A DNA stretch of 64,000 bases from Cerrena zonata (taxonomy: Eukaryota > Basidiomycota > Agaricomycetes > Polyporales > Cerrenaceae): positions 186,001 through 250,000 of the forward strand of contig JASBNA010000001.1 of the NCBI GenBank assembly GCA_038087015.1, in the 5' to 3' direction. Made by a program: the position numbers and the translations under genes. The notes below the pieces were generated by a model. It saw only the letters and a list, made by a program, of their open reading frames with translations, made no database searches and was not told where the DNA came from. Shown piece by piece: positions 59,940-64,000 of the stretch. The stretch's first letter is position 1. Each line of letters starts with the position of its first letter.

Positions 59940-61872
59940 ATGTGTTCCGGCGCAACATGGAAACGTGAGGTCGTCCCCGACCACAAGGTAATTGTTGCCG
60001 CCACAAGCCCTGACTACCATGAATACTTACACGTCTAACCCGAATAGTTCGATTTCGTGGACACACGAGAATTCACTGATAACAGCTTTGGCATGCGCTT
60101 CAAGTACGTTCGAAACCCATTCTAGCTCTTCACTCTATGCTATGCCGTCTCGCTTGTGTATCCGAGCGTTAGCAACTTGAAGGCTCTGCCACAACAAATT
60201 CTGATACTACATCTCTCTAGGTACTTGTGGCTCTACATCATCATCCTGAAAGATTTCCTGGTCTATGTCTCCGATATCTTCACCGCAGTTACCATGTTGT
60301 CAACAGATTCATGGTCGAATTCCATCTTCAAGAGTTGTCCACAAGATCAAGCCAATGGCTGTGTTTACATTCCTTTCACTGTAGGAAAGTGGCTCTTCTT
60401 CGGCTGTATTTGTTTCTCTTTCCTGCTCGTAAGTGTATCCCTCGCCGCATAAATACCGCCTAATTAAACACCCTGCACAGCTTGCCTACGAAGGTTACAA
60501 GGCGAAGAAGATTATTGCCAGTCGGGATATCTCGTATGCCTTCACAAACGTCATGGCTAACAACTACTACTCGCTTAGTATGTTTTGCTACAATTTTACT
60601 GTTTTCAATGCTCATGTTGCATCACCGTGTAGGGTCGTATGATCACTTCTGTTTCTTCAACCACATTTCCAACTCCACAAAGCGAATGGATGACTTTGCT
60701 TTCTTCGTCTTCTTCACTTTCAAGAGTAAGTTAAATTTTCTTTAAATCCTCTCTGAGTGAGCCTTATCACGTTATCCTAGGTTGGAAGCGACTTCTACTT
60801 GCCGATGGCCCGCGTCAAACGATCAATGCCCTGACCTTGTACGGTTTCTACCTCTCAAAGCAGAATTCCGGCGAGTGGTGGGACCTGTCAAAGTATTTCA
60901 ACAGTGACGACTTGGTTGCTAGCGCCCTTACGGTATCCACTGCATTCACCGTATTGATTTTCGCTGGTTCGCTCCTTTTGCTCGTTGCTGCTGGTGTCTG
61001 CTACATCCCCTTGCTCTGTCACATTCGTGGTAACCTCAAGGAATACTGTTGCCACAAGGTCGACAAGGTTTGTATTCCTTCTCACCCGTGCTCACCGCAT
61101 GTTGGCAATATCTCACACTTGTTTTCATCTCCGTTAGCGTATCACCGAGATTATTAAGCGCAGGAACAAGCAGAGACTCGCGAAGGCTAACGCTCTTGCT
61201 AAGAAAGAGGCCGCTGGTGACTTCTCTCATCTGCAGACCAAGAACGGTGAAATCGTCAAGCCCATTCCTCAGCCCACACTTCCAAGCATCACCCTCGACG
61301 ACGACTTCAACGACACCTCGTCAGTGCGTACCAAGGGACCTCCTCCTAGTACTTACACAACCACAACCCAGAGTGATTACTATTACTCTGACCGGAAGGA
61401 ATATCCTACCGACTATCCTCCCATGCCCGCTTACAATCAACCCTATGCCAACTATGCCCAGAACTACCACCAGTATAATCCTTCCATGGGTACACTACCA
61501 GATGATCAAGCAGCCTACGATGATGATTATGGTAGCACCGCTCATCTCACAACAGGCGCAGCCTACTCTGGCGGTAATGATATGTTCGCACCGAGCAATC
61601 ATTATGATCAGAACGCTTATGGCTACCAACAACAGCCGCCGCAACAAGCGGCATACCCAGCGCGAACCGCATCGGCGATGGGTGGCCAGCAGGCGTATGC
61701 TGACAGTCAGCTTGCGTACGATGATGCACCGGCGTATGCGGATCCTACGCAACAGCAACAGCAGTTGCGACCACATGCTAATGATCCTGCGTACGGGTAC
61801 CAACATGGTACTCAACGGCGAAGTGATTATAGTGGCGAGAATGGTGCTTCTGGTTACGGGCATGCTCTTTAA
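59940..61872 (+). CDS. Low-affinity potassium transporter of the Kch1/Prm6 family
   Basis: About 500 residues in seven exons. The N terminus MCSGATWKREVVPDHKFDF with VDTREFTDNSFGMRFKYLWL is a fungal Kch1/Prm6 hallmark. Membrane segments include LWLYIIILKDFLVYVSDIFT, VGKWLFFGCICFSFLL, SWKRLLLADGPRQTINALTL and VSTAFTVLIFAGSLLLLVAA, with ICYIPLLCHIRGNLKEYCCH just after. Family members promote K+ influx during calcium/pheromone signalling at the plasma membrane. The cytosolic tail from about residue 280 is disordered and rich in Tyr, Gln, Ala, Pro and Asn, with a (Y/A)-Q repeat-like bias. It is not needed for the assigned fold. Stop at 61870-61872. Confidence 0.87.
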
Positions 61873-62113
61873 GCAAAGCATAGACTCTTTCTTTAGTTAT
61901 ATTTTTCGTCGTGCATTTTCATTTTTTCCATTTACCTCACCTGTTACTTCATTCATTATACTGCAGAGCAAACCTTTTATTTGGCATACTAGTAGAATCG
62001 CGTGTATACATATCACTCCCTCCTATGAGGGTTTCGGATTCGACGTATTGGAGGACGATTCATATGCATTGCTATGGTCCGAGTACATGTTAGACTACAT
62101 GCATCAAGAATTC

Positions 62114-63011
62114 CTACGACGATGAACTTGAGCCAGAATACTCTACCCGAGCTCTGCGTCGCGCTGCCCTCTCAAACTCGGCTTTCTGTGCTCGCCAGGC
62201 GGGACTTCGTTGGTCTTGGGGGTCTGGTAAACTGGGCTCGTTGAGATAGCCTCTGCGACTCCAAGGCCAGATAATTGCTGAGAGTTTCGATTCTATCAAC
62301 CCAAGCGGAACCTAGATCAGAGTGGTTGTTGGCACGCAAATCCTTTGAGGAACATAATCTGTCAAACATACTGGTCCGAAATGATTGCTGTCTTCCGACT
62401 TGAATGGTTCGTCCCCTTCTACCCATGCATGACCCTCTGGGACTTCGACCACTGCATCTGGGTAAGGTGGTAATGTTTTAACCTATGTCAAGCAGGTAAG
62501 GATGTCGTCTATTATTGTTCCAATTGTTCAGACTCACTTTATCACCTTCAAGTGCAATTATACGTTTCACGATGAGTTTCGCATCGTATGGAGACCTATA
62601 CAACCTGTGTCAGCTTCTGGTCCCAATCAGGACTTTCAGATATAACACGCACTTCAATGCAACGATATCCCCTCTATTATACTTCCTCTCAACCACTATC
62701 GACCACCGGTCAAACAGCACAACATCTCGCCATGTCGAAGAATCAGGGTTCAGCGTCGGCTAGCTAGTGAGTTACCAATATCAATATCACCCTTTCTTGC
62801 TGAATCGAGATGATGAGAGAAGAAGATACCTAACTTGCATACTCCGCCCTGTCACCGTCTTCACCGTGTAACCCATGTCTGTGAAACAGATCCCCATAGG
62901 AAGCCAGAAGAGAGTGAAAAGGGTCCATTTGATTGGGGGCGGCGAGGTTGCTTGTCTCCATCTCGTACGGAGGGATGACCATGATGAGCGGAGGGCGGCC
63001 AACCTCGACAT
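62114..63011 (-). CDS. IMP2: Mitochondrial inner membrane protease subunit 2 (IMP2)
   Basis: About 220 residues in five exons. The signal-peptidase-like serine/lysine protease sorts proteins to the mitochondrial intermembrane space. A membrane segment WTLFTLFWLPMGICFTDMGY is followed by the catalytic Ser block VTGRSMQPTLNPD, then YNRGDIVALKSPYDAKLIVK, where the K of IVKRIIALEGD is the catalytic Lys, and EGHAWVEGDEPFKSEDSNHFGP (substrate-side block). A final PLGLIESKLSAIIWPW is typical of IMP2. A Glu/Arg-rich tail ends EYSGSSSSS. The N-terminal MSRLAALRSSWSSLRTRWRQ is basic and suits mitochondrial import. The start is the first Met at 63011. Confidence 0.92.
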
Positions 63012-63630
63012 TAGAAGTTCCGTTAGCAGTCCTGAAGTTGGTGGTCAGTGAAAGTCATGGAAGAGAAGCAACAAGTTGACGTTCCCGGCGTTCCGGGCCG
63101 CTTCTCTGAGACTCACTGACAGCCTGTTGGGTTTGCAAGGGGTTGCTGATTGCCATGTATACACTACCTTGGCTATCGTTAGCCATGGTACCTTTATGGT
63201 GAGGAATATAAATCGACGTTCAGTGAGTTCTCAATATATATTGGACCATTTTTAACCTCACATCTACAAAAGTAGGTTTCAAGTACATGGCCCTAAGCTC
63301 GATATCCCGGCGGGCCCATCGCAAAATTGATATGTCCGAGTCCGAGTCCGACTCGCTAGTAGTGCGCTGGGCGCTGCATAGCTCAAATGAATTGGATCTA
63401 AGGCTGCCTAGGCCGTGGCAATAAAATGAAGATATTGTAATTGGTGTATACATATATTTGTCCCCAGCATAGAGTTCTAACCCTGAACATCATGTTTCCA
63501 GCTGATCGTGTCCGGTACTAGTAAACACGCACTACTAGTAAGACCCTGACTCTTAGCTTTCTTCTCTCCCACCACCTACCTTACAGAACGAAGCCATTGC
63601 CAGTGACGAACTCTCTTTCAGCGAGTCGAA
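63012..63630. other. Intergenic upstream of IMP2 and the P450 gene
   Basis: A 619-base gap between two divergent starts. A few short open frames occur without motifs. No gene, repeat or known element is recognised. Confidence 0.45.
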
Positions 63631-64000
63631 ATGGAGGGTGACAACCTTACTTACATATTAGTGGCTATAGCTACAGTTACTTATTTATTTAGGTGGTTGA
63701 AACCGCCAATGTCATCTGTGAGTGAAACTGGAATGATGGTATAATGACTGATGCATGAACCCGAAGTTCAATTTTTAGTTACCTCATATCCCTTCACTAA
63801 CACCCACTGCACCGTTATGGTCGTACTATGGCTGTATCAAGTATCTCTTTTCCAACAAGGATCTAATACAAGAAGGGTACGAGAAGGTATGATGTCACTT
63901 ACATGTGCAAAATTTCGATCTTGACCGTACATTTGTTCCAGTATAAAGGACATGCATTCAAGATACCAGAGCCCTTGCGCTGGTCTGTCGTTATCACAGG
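63631..64000 (+). CDS. Cytochrome P450, N-terminal part (continues past window end)
   Basis: Three exons so far: MEGDNLTYILVAIATVTYLF with RWLKPPMSS, then LPHIPSLTPTAPLWSYYGCI with KYLFSNKDLIQEGYEKYK, then GHAFKIPEPLRWSVVITG, which is cut by the window edge. The hydrophobic N-terminal anchor, the Pro-rich hinge and the EGYEKYKGHAFKI block match basidiomycete microsomal P450s. The haem-binding Cys region lies beyond the window, so the call rests on the N terminus only. The subfamily cannot be given. Confidence 0.75.

Noticed and set aside
61049..62125. A 358-codon open frame on the + strand over the K+ transporter
   Set aside because: It covers the last exons of the Kch1-like gene in another frame, with no conserved motifs; the transporter frame explains the sequence.

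Overview
This is a window of fungal nuclear DNA, almost certainly from a mushroom-forming basidiomycete (Agaricomycetes). The genes are densely packed and most are broken by many short introns of about 45-65 bases with GT...AG ends. Neighbouring genes often share short divergent or convergent gaps, and the products are conserved eukaryotic housekeeping proteins plus secreted carbohydrate-active and P450-type accessory proteins. I see no rRNA, tRNA, CRISPR array or intact transposon. All calls come from reading translated exons and recalling protein families; no database search was run. CDS coordinates span start codon to stop codon and include introns.

Layout. 0-5 kb: 3' end of an acidic unknown protein, a NatC auxiliary subunit (NAA38-like LSM), a doubtful short secreted or membrane peptide, and a secreted family-105-type glycoside hydrolase. 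5.6-13 kb: THO2, the large scaffold of the THO mRNA-export complex. 13-17.5 kb: GTP cyclohydrolase I, divergent from an ABC transporter. 17.6-26.4 kb: PHO81-like phosphate sensor, PEX12, an unrecognised protein, MDM10. 26.4-28.5 kb: a gene-free stretch that may hold decayed repeat DNA. 28.5-41.5 kb: an RGG-containing disordered protein, SmG, a syntaxin-18/Ufe1 SNARE, a Tvp38-family membrane protein, a Loa1/Vps66-like acyltransferase, an RRM/SR-type protein, a PLP trans-sulfuration enzyme and a secreted double-psi barrel protein. 41.7-52.8 kb: UTP12, aspartyl aminopeptidase, IMP4, mitochondrial nuclease NUC1, ALG8. 53-64 kb: VMA21, two head-to-head ribonucleotide reductase small-subunit genes, the DRG1/Rbg1 GTPase, a Kch1/Prm6-like potassium transporter, the mitochondrial protease IMP2, and the start of a cytochrome P450.

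Functional threads. Two genes serve the 18S rRNA processome (UTP12, IMP4), and three serve mRNA maturation or export (THO2, SmG, the RRM protein). Several act in organelle biogenesis or membrane traffic (PEX12, MDM10, IMP2, UFE1, TVP38, ALG8, VMA21). This looks like ordinary chromosomal mixing, not a biosynthetic cluster. The most unusual locus is the inverted pair of ribonucleotide reductase small-subunit genes: a cluster of ACGCGT cell-cycle boxes lies next to one copy only, and the other copy carries a one-base frameshift.

Quality note. THO2, the PHO81-like gene, the second ribonucleotide reductase gene and probably the RRM gene contain isolated one- or two-base reading-frame breaks inside otherwise well-conserved sequence, mostly at short homopolymers. 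These look more like residual assembly indels than biology. I did not find a new multi-gene system that I can support.
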